Both the position numbers and the translations under genes were made by a program. Under the pieces are notes generated by a model. That model ran no database searches and was not told the origin of the DNA. It was given only the letters and a program-made list of their open reading frames with translations. This document shows, one piece after another, positions 34,401-41,731 of a stretch of 64,000 nt of DNA. The stretch is from Oceanococcus sp964629015 (GTDB taxonomy: Bacteria > Pseudomonadota > Gammaproteobacteria > Nevskiales > Oceanococcaceae): NCBI GenBank assembly GCA_964629015.1, contig CAZVMN010000007.1:132208-196207 (forward strand). The letters are read 5' to 3'. Every line of letters starts with the position of its first letter. Within the stretch, counting starts at the first letter, position 1.

Positions 34401-37400
34401 GCTGTAGGCGCGGTTGAGCGCACGCTGCTGCCCCTTGGGTAATGGCGCAGTCATACCCAGCGCACGCCCATCGGAGGATCCCGATGCGGCTTTGATGACA
34501 GCATAAATTCGATCGCCATCACGCTCGGCATCGGCCAAGCGTTTCATGACGGTGACGCAGACGCCTTCGGAAATCACGATGCCATCGGCGTCGCGATCAA
34601 AGGTGCGCGCCTTGCCCTGCGGTGACAGCGCTTGGGTCTTGGAGAAGCACAGGTAGCCGAACGGACCTTGAACCGTATCAACGCCGCCGGCAATGGCGAC
34701 GTTGGAACGACCTGACTCCAGTTCCTGAGTCGCCAGGGTGATGGCCGCCAGCGAGGAACCACAGGCTGCATCAACGGTGAAGTTGACGCCACCGAAATCC
34801 AATCGGTTGGCGATGCGCCCGGCCGTGACATTGAGCAGCACACCAGCAAAGGATTCGTTGGTCCACTCGGGCAGGCGATCCCACACCGCATCTTCGGGAT
34901 CTTCAACAAATCGCGGCAACTCGGAACGCAGACCCAGCTGCATGCCCAGATCGCCAATCCCACCCCCGGCACCAAGAATGATCGAAGTATGCTCGCGGTC
35001 GAAATCGGCCTGCCCAGGGCCCATGCCGGCATCACGCAAGGCGCGCGCAGTGCACTCCAGCGACAGCAATTGCATGGGATCGATGGATTTCATCGAACTC
35101 GGCGCGATGCCGAAGGACGCCGGGTCAAACACCACCTCATCGAGGAAGCCACCCCAGCGTGAGTAGACCTTGTCGCGCGCGTTCTTGTCAGGGTCGAAGT
35201 ACAGCGCCTCGTCCCAACGATCTTTGGGCACCTCGGTGATGGTGGTTTCCAAACGCAGGACTTTGCCCCAGAAATCATCTGCGTTGTCGATCTGCGGCAG
35301 GATCATGCCGATACCGACGATCGCGATATCACTGGGGTCGGATGCGGTCTGGCCGGCAGCATCGCGGGATGCCAAATCGGCGAGCAGTTCACCGGCCCCA
35401 TCACTGACATTGCGATGCAGTTCTTCCACGCCCAGCACTTTGTCATGCAGGGTGGCGACTTGGCCGATCATGTACATGCCACGCAGCTTCTGCGCCGCGT
35501 CGTCCAGCTCTACGATCTGGCCCGTCGCGTCCCGGTCACGGCCTTTGGAAGCCACGCGCAGGCGCCCCATATTGAGGTCTTCCAACTCATCACGGATGTC
35601 GTCTGCGGATTTGTCGGATTGCAACAACGCGCGGCGCTGGCGGAAGAACTCGCGGGAGAATTCGGTATCGGCGCAACGTGTGGAGTGGCCGGGACCGGTC
35701 TCCAGGCTGCACGTGGCGGTGCAGGCCAGAGCCTCTCGCTGGAAACCGGGGACAATGGCGCCGGTCTCAACAATCTCGTGGGTAAACAGATAGGCGGTGC
35801 CCATCAGCACCCCAACCTTCATGCCGCGTTCAACCAACGGTGCGGCCAGGGCCGCAATCATGGCAGAGGAGCGCGCATCGTTGATGCCGCCGGCGAAGAA
35901 CACATGAACATCCTGAGCCTGCTCATCGCTGACATCGTTAAGCAGGACCTCAATCATCTGCTCCCACAACGGGAAGCTGGCGATGGGGCCAATGTGACCG
36001 CCGCACTCACGCCCTTCAAAAACAAAGCGACGCGCGCCCTGCTCCAGATACAGTTTGAGTAGGGCCGGAGCAGGTGCGTGCAAGTAAGCGGGTATCCCAC
36101 GCTGCTCAAATTCTGCGGCCTGATCCGGACGTCCACCGGCGATCAGGGCATAGCTGGGTTTGTGCCGGAACACCGCCGCACATTGCTCTTCGCGCAAAGC
36201 TTGTGGCACGAAACCGAGGATTCCAACCCCCCAGGGTTTATCACCCAGCATCTGGGTGGTTTCCGCCAACAGCTCGTCGACCTGCTCGCCCCGCATGAGC
36301 GCCAGCGCCAGGAACGGCAACGCACCGCCCTGAGCCACCGCATCAGCAAATGCGGGCGAATCCGACACGCGCGTCATCGGACCTTGAGCAATCGGGAAAC
36401 GCGTGCCGTGTGAGGCCGCCAGCGGGCTGTTTTCGGCCAGCGGATTGTTCTGCGCAAGCCAGCTGCGACTGCTGTTGAGCTGGGCTTGCAGCGCCTGAAT
36501 CAGGCGTCCAACGCTGCGGTATTGATCACGATACAGCGCCGCGAGGCCGATACCCTGGCCAATCGGCAACAACTGATCCTTACCCCAACCCATCGCTTGA
36601 TTGAGTTCTTCGCGCCAGTCCGCCTGACTGAGCTGCCCCGCTTCGGCCTGACGACTTGCCTGTTTGATGCGCTCGAGCAGCGTCGAGCCACGCGCGCCAA
36701 ATACGCGGCACGGCATGTCAATCTGCTCACCGAACAGCTGAGTTTCAGCGCCGTTCAAACGCGCGACATTCAACTTGTGCGTGTCGTGCAACGGGCTTTC
36801 CGTCAGCAACAACACCTGATCATCAAGCACCACGCCGGCTGCGCCCATCATGGCTGTGGCAGCGGCGCTGTGACGCCCGATCCCACCGCGCAGCCACAAT
36901 GGCAAGGTAGTTTTTCCAATCAACTTCTGCGCCAGGATGTAGCTGGTGTCTTCACCGACCCAAGCTCCGGCTTCGTGCCCTTTGGCAATCAAGCCATCAA
37001 CCACATCCGTCAGTCCTTCGACCATACCGGGATGGGTGATTTCGGCCAGCAGCCGATGCCGCGGCGCATCCTGGCGCAGGGTCCGCGCCAGAGAAGCCAT
37101 ACGCGACGCATCACCGTGCAGGACCAGGGTCAGCGCACGCTCGCCAGCGCTCGCCATGAGCTCACGCACACAGCCAAGATCACCGGCTGACAACCGCAAG
37201 CCGATACTCGCACCCGCAGACTGCCGCACTGTCGCCGCGAGCAGCTGGGTAAAATTGTGACGTAGCTGCGCGGTATCACGCGCAAACTCGAAATCGAGCA
37301 CACCAACGCCACCCGCGCGCGCAGCCGCAACAGCCAGCCCGGGATGGGCGGCATCCGCCGGTGACAGAATCAGAGTTTGTATGGTGCTTGAGTCTTGCAT
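28470..37400 (-). CDS. Giant iterative lipid/polyketide synthase, (ER-like)2-KS-AT-ACP4-KR-DH
   Basis: A 2976-aa PfaA-like synthase. Domains: two nitronate-monooxygenase-type TIM barrels (about 1-320 and 330-640; the second has GTRFPIAQGPMTR and ECGGHIGP, like the PfaD enoyl reductase; the first lacks these); KS about 688-1130 (DAACGSS, Cys880; VEAHGTGTAVGD; GHTKCAAG); AT about 1245-1560 (FPGQGAQYVGM, GGHSYGEY); an Ala/Pro linker; four ACPs with LGIDSIKR serines at 1796, 1896, 1996 and 2096; KR about 2160-2640 (TGGARGIT, FFTSVAGRYG, SDYAAANEAL); dehydratase hotdog about 2680-2960 (HSMDGKPVLP, LIDCGPQ). All catalytic motifs look intact, so it can in principle perform the full reductive cycle. 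The ATG at 37400 has a GAGG ribosome site; the GTG at 37424 does not. Confidence 0.92.
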   Translation of the reverse strand: MQDSSTIQTLILSPADAAHPGLAVAAARAGGVGVLDFEFARDTAQLRHNFTQLLAATVRQSAGASIGLRLSAGDLGCVRELMASAGERALTLVLHGDASRMASLARTLRQDAPRHRLLAEITHPGMVEGLTDVVDGLIAKGHEAGAWVGEDTSYILAQKLIGKTTLPLWLRGGIGRHSAAATAMMGAAGVVLDDQVLLLTESPLHDTHKLNVARLNGAETQLFGEQIDMPCRVFGARGSTLLERIKQASRQAEAGQLSQADWREELNQAMGWGKDQLLPIGQGIGLAALYRDQYRSVGRLIQALQAQLNSSRSWLAQNNPLAENSPLAASHGTRFPIAQGPMTRVSDSPAFADAVAQGGALPFLALALMRGEQVDELLAETTQMLGDKPWGVGILGFVPQALREEQCAAVFRHKPSYALIAGGRPDQAAEFEQRGIPAYLHAPAPALLKLYLEQGARRFVFEGRECGGHIGPIASFPLWEQMIEVLLNDVSDEQAQDVHVFFAGGINDARSSAMIAALAAPLVERGMKVGVLMGTAYLFTHEIVETGAIVPGFQREALACTATCSLETGPGHSTRCADTEFSREFFRQRRALLQSDKSADDIRDELEDLNMGRLRVASKGRDRDATGQIVELDDAAQKLRGMYMIGQVATLHDKVLGVEELHRNVSDGAGELLADLASRDAAGQTASDPSDIAIVGIGMILPQIDNADDFWGKVLRLETTITEVPKDRWDEALYFDPDKNARDKVYSRWGGFLDEVVFDPASFGIAPSSMKSIDPMQLLSLECTARALRDAGMGPGQADFDREHTSIILGAGGGIGDLGMQLGLRSELPRFVEDPEDAVWDRLPEWTNESFAGVLLNVTAGRIANRLDFGGVNFTVDAACGSSLAAITLATQELESGRSNVAIAGGVDTVQGPFGYLCFSKTQALSPQGKARTFDRDADGIVISEGVCVTVMKRLADAERDGDRIYAVIKAASGSSDGRALGMTAPLPKGQQRALNRAYSKAGFSPASLGMVEAHGTGTAVGDRAEAETVTSTLIEAGADVRSVALGSVKTLVGHTKCAAGVTGLVKTALSLHHRVLPGHAGVDNPIDVIADDAAPTYLLKQPRPWLRDAARPRRAAVSAFGFGGTNFHAVLEEYRTGWGADAPVGANQWPVELFVFRAADQADLEKQLGQINEALDQPLRADASLTAIAAALVESAERASGTVSLSFVAGDLNDLRARVGNVLHHLHDGQALSAGTHLNLQRPQSAPKLGVLFPGQGAQYVGMLRAASLYLPQLREAWEQADELLAPELGEAVSAIAWPAAAFDSATESAQRARLTDTRHAQPALGASELGLWRWLSDLGLRADAVGGHSYGEYTALMAAGVLSADDFLRLSAARGRVMAEAAQSEPAGTMAAVLSERDQVESLIKDIKDVSVANHNAPKQSVITGSVQGIETALAACEAAGVTARKLPVGGAFHSPLMSSAQAGLSQAIDAAQFQAAQCAVYSNMTGARYPDDMAAHLKQHLLSSVEFVKQVETMQAEGVELFLELGPKTILGGMLRDILPQGECLSVDRAEGDLAPLLDTLAQLTTRGFDLNLSALFAGRVSNALNLRQLKAQLAKPALSRTAWMVAGGYARPAASDVRSNGVLEALSQADKDQAIARRRAQASVAPPAAIASPAAPSAASSHVPQLPIAGGAVNGDALVAYQDTMRQFLKLQEAVMAQALGYGDASALPAPESLNMPTFAPPVSDMAAPAAAAAAPQAQEHEAAAPAVPAVAAAPALDVSATLLGIVAERTGYPEDMLDVQADLEADLGIDSIKRVEIVGALQKALPETVASAMQADLETYTRAKTLAGLIDAVSALVGTQPAAAPAAPAVAEAPALDVSATLLGIVAERTGYPEDMLDVQADLEADLGIDSIKRVEIVGALQKALPETVASAMQADLETYTRAKTLAGLIDAVSALVGTQPAAVPAAPAATEAAALDVSATLLGIVAERTGYPEDMLDVQADLEADLGIDSIKRVEIVGALQKALPETVASAMQADLETYTRAKTLAGLIDAVSALVGTQPAAVPAAPAATEAAALDVSATLLGIVAERTGYPEDMLDVQADLEADLGIDSIKRVEIVGALQKALPETVASAMQADLETYTRAKTLQILIDAVTPLLAQAPAVQAVAAAPVPSTEVQTVSSSADVPAAARYVIRPRQAALPNERKTPTGLVIVVDGPDRVRESLVERISATGATPVELLMDEPRALKSELEVAVKAHGPVRAVLHLGGLSEHPEETFAQWRKTGANTVGKLFTLLKALGDERESLHLIAATRLGGTLGREAGGAGSALAGGAAGMINCYRQEYPQSVARLIDFNGQTDEVIAELLFDELCSTDPHREIGYLGDTRYTVSTQEHPLHDHAFAAHLEPQDGWVVLATGGARGITAEILLQMAKPGLRYVLIGRTPLPDPNDLHLEHATALHLKGALIADARVNGNMPKPAELDQRVAQIMAGREVLNNVQRMRDAGVEVEYLPCDVRDVASFAGAIEDVYSRLGRIDGVIHGAGVIEDKLIADKTAVSFDRVFGTKTDSAWILANALKPDTLKWIAFFTSVAGRYGNRGQSDYAAANEALNRYAWQLSRRWKETRVMAINWGPWDAGMASDAVKAKFREQGILPIPVEAGARYFLDELAYGPKSEVELVVGEGPWAAYDGEQEADENNSDLPLIRAGLHIGAGGTLVLDHHFTTDSDPYLLDHSMDGKPVLPAAGAVEWMAQVAAAGWPGWQVAEVRDLKVLAGVVLDPARGRKVAFKARASTHSQPGEQMLAIEIVDPERNQALYKAKVRLVERLPEPPQLDAVSVHGEALDATAAYRDFLFHGGDFQLIDQISVVAREGVDAQAKRSRPAVWLRQDGVTADARWLFDPGLIDCGPQLAIVWSRRFLDKTALPSAFGSVCRYGRDPLPDRLSLYLRIRGEASESSLNYDVLLADEQGRVRLEMCEVEGTASAALNRLASADA
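31003..32150 (-). repeat. Four tandem 300-bp repeats encoding acyl-carrier domains
   Basis: The four ACP-plus-linker units repeat with an exact 300-bp period; the phosphopantetheine serine codons are at 31113-31115, 31413-31415, 31713-31715 and 32013-32015. Comparison at an offset of 300 shows complete identity from 31203 to 31525 (323 bp), including silent positions, while the outer units differ by scattered substitutions. This points to recent duplication or gene conversion inside the gene. Each unit has an Ala/Pro linker and a carrier core with DLEADLGIDSIKR. Confidence 0.95.
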
Positions 37401-37413
37401 GGCTAACCTCGTT

Positions 37414-37432
37414 GACACTGTCACGCAGTGTC
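37414..37432. promoter_or_regulatory. Inverted repeat in the synthase leader
   Basis: GACACTG-TCACG-CAGTGTC, 7-base perfect arms, ends 13 bp before the synthase start codon and just upstream of its GAGG ribosome site. The overlapping TGACACTGTCA is itself symmetrical. It could be an operator or a leader hairpin affecting translation. Confidence 0.45.
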
Positions 37433-37487
37433 GATTGATCCGTCTATCTGGATCCTATGGCTTTGGCCCCTTCCGTCACGTCGAATC

Positions 37488-37509
37488 CATGACCTTCGAC
37501 CGGGTCATG
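37488..37509. promoter_or_regulatory. Inverted repeat in the divergent control region
   Basis: CATGACC (37488-37494) and GGTCATG (37503-37509) with an 8-base spacer. Possible dimeric regulator site; statistical support is modest. Confidence 0.35.
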
Positions 37510-37537
37510 TGATCGGCGTATCCGGACTTCTTCGGAA

Positions 37538-37557
37538 GCATTCGTGCGCACGAATGC
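37538..37557. promoter_or_regulatory. Perfect 20-bp palindrome, candidate operator
   Basis: GCATTCGTGCGCACGAATGC reads the same on both strands without a spacer, as in operators of TetR-type and similar dimeric repressors. It lies about 140 bp upstream of the synthase start and 335 bp upstream of the HlyD-fusion start, well placed to control both. No regulator gene is adjacent; the only TetR gene in the window is 37 kb away. Confidence 0.55.
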
Positions 37558-37641
37558 AATCTTAAAAATTAAGAACCGCTATTCACTTGCCATAATCAGG
37601 CCACTCTCAACAAATCACCACAGGGTGATGCCGTGAATTCA

Positions 37642-37659
37642 TGTAGGAAAAGTCCTACA
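37642..37659. promoter_or_regulatory. Inverted repeat TGTAGGA-N4-TCCTACA
   Basis: Perfect 7-base arms around AAAG, about 50 bp downstream of the possible plus-strand CATAAT element. Spacing and symmetry resemble sites of LuxR/FixJ-type response regulators, but I cannot name a regulator. Confidence 0.45.
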
Positions 37660-37892
37660 GATTGTAGTTGCGAAATAGGACCGCAGCTCACGCTCGGAAC
37701 TTTTCACTTCCAAAACAATAGATTACGTCATTTCTGAGTTAACTTCCGACAAATCGACGCGATTATCACTGGATACGGTGCTCTACCTGCTGCGAACGTG
37801 TCGTTATACTCACAAAATAATGCCCCTCCAAAGGCAATATCGTTGTCGACACGGATCGCCGACGACCTGACCATGCTTTGCGGAACAATCCC

Positions 37893-40259
37893 ATGACCGA
37901 ACAGGCGTTTGAATCGCCCTATCTCCGGTTTGCTGGCACTGAATCCCGTCGCGGCGAGGACTTTCGCGGTGCGTACATCACCGTTATCTCGCAACGCAAT
38001 GGATTGCCCTGCCGCCTGGACCCGGACGAATACGACCTCGCGAGGTTGTTTGACGGCCAGCGCTCAGCTGCGGAACGACTTCTTCGAGCACGGGAACGCT
38101 TCAACGCCGACTTAGGCGCTCTGGACCTGGAGCGGTTCACGCATACGCTGACGGACGCAGGCTTGCTCTGGGCCGGGGCCGAGGAAGCGTTGCCGGTGCC
38201 GCCGCAAACCGATGCAGAATCCCGTCGACTGGGCGATCTGGGCGAGGACGCGGCGCATGCCCATGGTCTGCCACCATCGACCTCTCCCGGCTCTTTAGCC
38301 GGCCCTGGCATGAGCGGCCCCGTCGCAGGCAGCCCGATGCGCGCACGCGATGCCGCCGAGCGGGTCGATTGGGAACTCAATCCGCGACCCTGGCTGTGGT
38401 TGGGCCGCGTGTTCGCCGCACCGGTGTATTCGCGTCTGATGATGGGTTTGCTGTGGCTTGCATCGGCAGCCATTCTTGTCGGGCTGTGGAACGACCATCT
38501 CGAGGCGTCCACCGATTTCCAGCGTTTGCTGATTTGGCAAAACCTGGCTTACGTCGGTATCCCCTCGGCTTTACTGAGCAACTTCATCGCGCATATCTGT
38601 CGCGCGGCAATTATTCATCGGGAATCCGGTGAACTCCCCCGGTTTGGCTTGAATTTCATCTTCGGGGTGATCCCTCGTTTCATGACCGACACCGAAGGCC
38701 CAGCGGAGCGGTTACCCAAAGCCAGCCGCGGGCGCGTGCTGGCGGCCTCACTGACCGGCAACCTGTTGCTGTTTACTTTGTTCCTGCTGGGCTGGTTCCT
38801 GGCCCGCCAGAGCACCACGATGCTGCCGGCCGTGCTGATTACAGCCGGCATATTTGGCTTAGGTAACGCCCTTCTGCGCATCAACCCATTGGCGCGAACT
38901 GACGGCTACTACCTGCTCGCATTTTCGCTGGGCATTGCTGATCTGCGTGAGCAAGCGATATTGACCTTGCTGGGGCGCAGCGAACGCTGGGGCAATCGCA
39001 AACCGCCACCAGTCGGCCCGGTCCTGCTCTACGGCTTGCTCGCTGTCGCGTTTCTGGCTGTCGTCCTGGCGCTGATACTGATCTTCCCGGCACGTTGGCT
39101 GGAAGCCCATTACGGTGGGGTGGCGGTGGCCTTGATGCTATCGGCGCTGGCGCTGTATGTCTTCACCATGCGCCGGCAGTTTGGAGACCGACGCGGCGAC
39201 ATCGGCAATCTGCCCCTGCGCAGTCGGCTCAGCCGACAAACACGTGAGCTTGGCCAGCATTGGAAAATCTTCATCGTGCTGGTCATCGCCTCATTGTGGC
39301 CTTACACCTACGAGCCTGGCGGCCGTTTCAAGGTACTGCCAATTGAGCGGGCCGATGTGTCCAGCGAGACGGCCGGCACCATCAGTGCAGTGAACGTTGC
39401 AGAAGGCGACTGGATTGAAGCCGGACAGACCATTGCCGAGCTCGATGACCTGCAATGGCGCAGCCAAGTCCGCCAGGCCGAAGCCAATGTGGCGCGCATC
39501 GAAGCGGATCTGAGCAAAGCACGCAACGGCGCCACCGGCGAAGAACTGGAACTCGCTCGCCAGCAAGTCAGCACAGCGAAAACGCGCCTGAGCGCGGCGC
39601 AAATTGAATCCGAACGCGCTGAGAATGCGCACCGACGCAAAGCCATCACCAGCCAGGAACGTGATCGAGCGATCGCCAACGCGGATGTGCGTATTGAGGA
39701 GCTGGCCGAGGCACAGCGCGAATTGGAGTTGATCGAGAGCGATACCCGCGAAGAAGACATCCTGGCGCTGGAAGCCCAGCTCGATGCGGAACAATCCGCA
39801 CTGGAATATGCGCGGGAACAGCTCGCCCGCACCCGCATTCAGGCGCCAATCAGCGGACAAGTTGTGTCGCCTGATCTGCGCTTTGCCATTGGTCGCTATC
39901 TGGAACCCGGCGAGCGCCTGGCTACGATAGAGAACAACCGTCAATTGGATGCTGAACTGCATATGCCGGAGTTCGCGGCAGGCTATGCGCAGCTTGGTGC
40001 GCCAGCGATCCTCAAGTCATGGATGCGACCGGATCAGCCGTATCAAGGCACCGTGAAAGCCATAGCACCGTCTGCCGAAGCCGGTGAGAATGGACGCATC
40101 GTGCGCGTGCTGATCGCCGTCGATAATGCGGACAGCGACCTGCGTGTGGACATGAGCGGGCAAGCCAAAATCCAGTCCGAAACCGGCCCCGCCATCATCG
40201 CTTTCTCGCGCGCGTTGATGCGCTTCCTGCGCGTGGAGCTGTGGTCTTGGCTGCCGTAG
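37893..40259 (+). CDS. PqqD-like / pseudo-M50 membrane / HlyD adaptor fusion protein
   Basis: A 788-aa three-part protein. Residues about 10-100 look like a PqqD-type winged-helix domain (LDPDEYDLARLFDGQRS; FTHTLTDAGLLW). After a Gly/Pro linker, about 165-470 is a multi-pass membrane domain related to site-2 proteases. The position of HExxH reads NFIAH (230-234), so the first His and the catalytic Glu are missing, while the later ligand region NPLARTDGYYLL (Asp337) is retained. From about 475 a HlyD periplasmic adaptor follows: lipoyl half-motif ETAGTISAVNVAEGDWIEAG, an acidic coiled coil about 540-660, then second half-motif TRIQAPISGQVVSP. The start at 37893 is an ATG; a TTG 15 bp upstream is less likely. 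It probably links to a TolC channel. Confidence 0.85.
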   Translation: MTEQAFESPYLRFAGTESRRGEDFRGAYITVISQRNGLPCRLDPDEYDLARLFDGQRSAAERLLRARERFNADLGALDLERFTHTLTDAGLLWAGAEEALPVPPQTDAESRRLGDLGEDAAHAHGLPPSTSPGSLAGPGMSGPVAGSPMRARDAAERVDWELNPRPWLWLGRVFAAPVYSRLMMGLLWLASAAILVGLWNDHLEASTDFQRLLIWQNLAYVGIPSALLSNFIAHICRAAIIHRESGELPRFGLNFIFGVIPRFMTDTEGPAERLPKASRGRVLAASLTGNLLLFTLFLLGWFLARQSTTMLPAVLITAGIFGLGNALLRINPLARTDGYYLLAFSLGIADLREQAILTLLGRSERWGNRKPPPVGPVLLYGLLAVAFLAVVLALILIFPARWLEAHYGGVAVALMLSALALYVFTMRRQFGDRRGDIGNLPLRSRLSRQTRELGQHWKIFIVLVIASLWPYTYEPGGRFKVLPIERADVSSETAGTISAVNVAEGDWIEAGQTIAELDDLQWRSQVRQAEANVARIEADLSKARNGATGEELELARQQVSTAKTRLSAAQIESERAENAHRRKAITSQERDRAIANADVRIEELAEAQRELELIESDTREEDILALEAQLDAEQSALEYAREQLARTRIQAPISGQVVSPDLRFAIGRYLEPGERLATIENNRQLDAELHMPEFAAGYAQLGAPAILKSWMRPDQPYQGTVKAIAPSAEAGENGRIVRVLIAVDNADSDLRVDMSGQAKIQSETGPAIIAFSRALMRFLRVELWSWLP

Positions 40260-41731
40260 CGGGGGATATTCCCAACGAAGATCATCTCGGCTTGCGCGGC
40301 GAAGACTTTCGCCTGCTTTGCGAGAGCGGCTTCGGCGATGGGCACAACGGCTATGCCCACAGCATCGCCTGGTTTGAAGGACGTCTGTACATCGGCACCA
40401 CGCGTGCCACCTTCACCATGCTCAAGCTCAACAAGCCCCGGCCAGACTGGAAGCCGTGGCCGGTTGAAAGCCCAGACGAGCGAGAAGCCATCGATCGGCG
40501 CGCCGAAATCTGGTGCTACGATCCCGACCAGCGCAACTGGACGCTGATGTTCAAAGCGCCGTGGGTGGAAGGAAAAAAGGGTGGACGGGTACCACGCTAC
40601 GTCGGCCTACGCGGGATGGTGGTGTTTCAAGGCGCATCGGACAGCAAGCCCTGCCTGTACGTCTCGACCTGGTCGCCCATCACCACGGACCCGCCGGATA
40701 TCCTGCGTTGCGAAAACGGACGTGATTTCATCGCCGTACCACGCCCGCCCTGGGATGAATCGGTGCGCTCGTTCCGCACCTTGCAACCGTTTCGCGGACG
40801 CGTCCACACCACACCCACAGGATCCAACACCGGAGACGGGCAAGCCCAGGAGTGCATCGGCAGCGAATCGACCATCTACGCATCGTCCGACGTCCAGAAC
40901 GCGATCTGGGAACCGGCCAGTGCGGACGGCTTTGGTGATCCGGCCAACACCACGGTGTTCGAAATGGCCACCTTCAACGGCCAACTCTACGCCGGCACCG
41001 TCAACCCGGACCGTGGCATGGAAGTGTGGCGCACGGTGGGCGACTGCGAGACCCTGCCGTACCGTTGGAAGCGCGTGCTCAGCCATGGCGCCTGGCGCGG
41101 CAAACACAATGAACTGTGTCTTTCCATGTGTGCGTTCAAAGGCGCACTTTACGTCGGCACCGCAATCGTCAACGGCGGCTATCACCGCCGTTTTCAGATC
41201 GGCCCCGCCGCCGCCGAGTTGTTACGCATTTGGCCCGACGACAGCTGGGATCTGCTGGTCGGCCACTCCCGCCTGACCCCGGATGGCTTGCGCTATCCGC
41301 TATCCGGTTATGCCCCAGGCTTCGACAATCTGTTTGGTGGCTATATCTGGCGCATGGTGGAACATGCCGGGCATCTGTACATCGGCACCTATTGCTGGAT
41401 CAACATGCTGCCGTATTTTCCACGCCATGCTTGGCCCAGCGATGTGCTCACCTTGCTACGCCGGCTCGGCGTGGAGGAACTCAATCGTTTGTACGGCGGT
41501 TGCGATCTTTGGCGCACCGCAGATGGTGTGCACTTTGAGCCGGTGACCCGCTCTGGCTTTGGCAACAAGTACAACTGGGGCATTCGTAACTTCGCCAGTT
41601 CGCCGCACGGATTGTTTGTCGCAACATCCAATGTCTTCGGCCCGCGTCTGGCGGTCGAACGCAACGCGGAATGGCGCTACGAGGACAACCCGCGGGGTGG
41701 GCTTGAAGTCTACCTGGGGCACAGGACGTGA
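40241..41731 (+). CDS. Predicted beta-propeller-like protein of unknown function
   Basis: A 496-aa protein from a GTG start at 40241, overlapping the adaptor gene by 19 bp. It contains seven spaced strand motifs of the form L-Y-x-(G/S)-T: LYIGTTRATF, LYVSTWSP, IYASSDVQN, LYAGTVNPDRG, LYVGTAIVNGG, LYIGTYCWIN and LFVATSNVFG, several followed by W-R-T or Phe-Gly patterns. This strongly suggests a seven-bladed propeller. No signal peptide or membrane segment is visible, so it is probably cytoplasmic. Its stop overlaps the start of the sulfotransferase gene (GTGA), implying coupled translation and a shared role. I do not recognise a characterised family. Confidence 0.72.
   Translation: MVLAAVAGDIPNEDHLGLRGEDFRLLCESGFGDGHNGYAHSIAWFEGRLYIGTTRATFTMLKLNKPRPDWKPWPVESPDEREAIDRRAEIWCYDPDQRNWTLMFKAPWVEGKKGGRVPRYVGLRGMVVFQGASDSKPCLYVSTWSPITTDPPDILRCENGRDFIAVPRPPWDESVRSFRTLQPFRGRVHTTPTGSNTGDGQAQECIGSESTIYASSDVQNAIWEPASADGFGDPANTTVFEMATFNGQLYAGTVNPDRGMEVWRTVGDCETLPYRWKRVLSHGAWRGKHNELCLSMCAFKGALYVGTAIVNGGYHRRFQIGPAAAELLRIWPDDSWDLLVGHSRLTPDGLRYPLSGYAPGFDNLFGGYIWRMVEHAGHLYIGTYCWINMLPYFPRHAWPSDVLTLLRRLGVEELNRLYGGCDLWRTADGVHFEPVTRSGFGNKYNWGIRNFASSPHGLFVATSNVFGPRLAVERNAEWRYEDNPRGGLEVYLGHRT

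Larger units (their letters stand above)
37401..37892. promoter_or_regulatory. Divergent control region between the synthase unit and the exporter/sulfotransferase unit
   Basis: A 492-bp gene-free stretch, noticeably AT-richer around 37560-37720. It holds the separately listed inverted repeats at 37414-37432, 37488-37509, 37538-37557 and 37642-37659. A possible plus-strand promoter is TTAAGA (37569-37574) with CATAAT (37591-37596) at 16-bp spacing. I found no convincing -10/-35 pair for the minus strand. Small open frames inside it look random. Confidence 0.55.
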
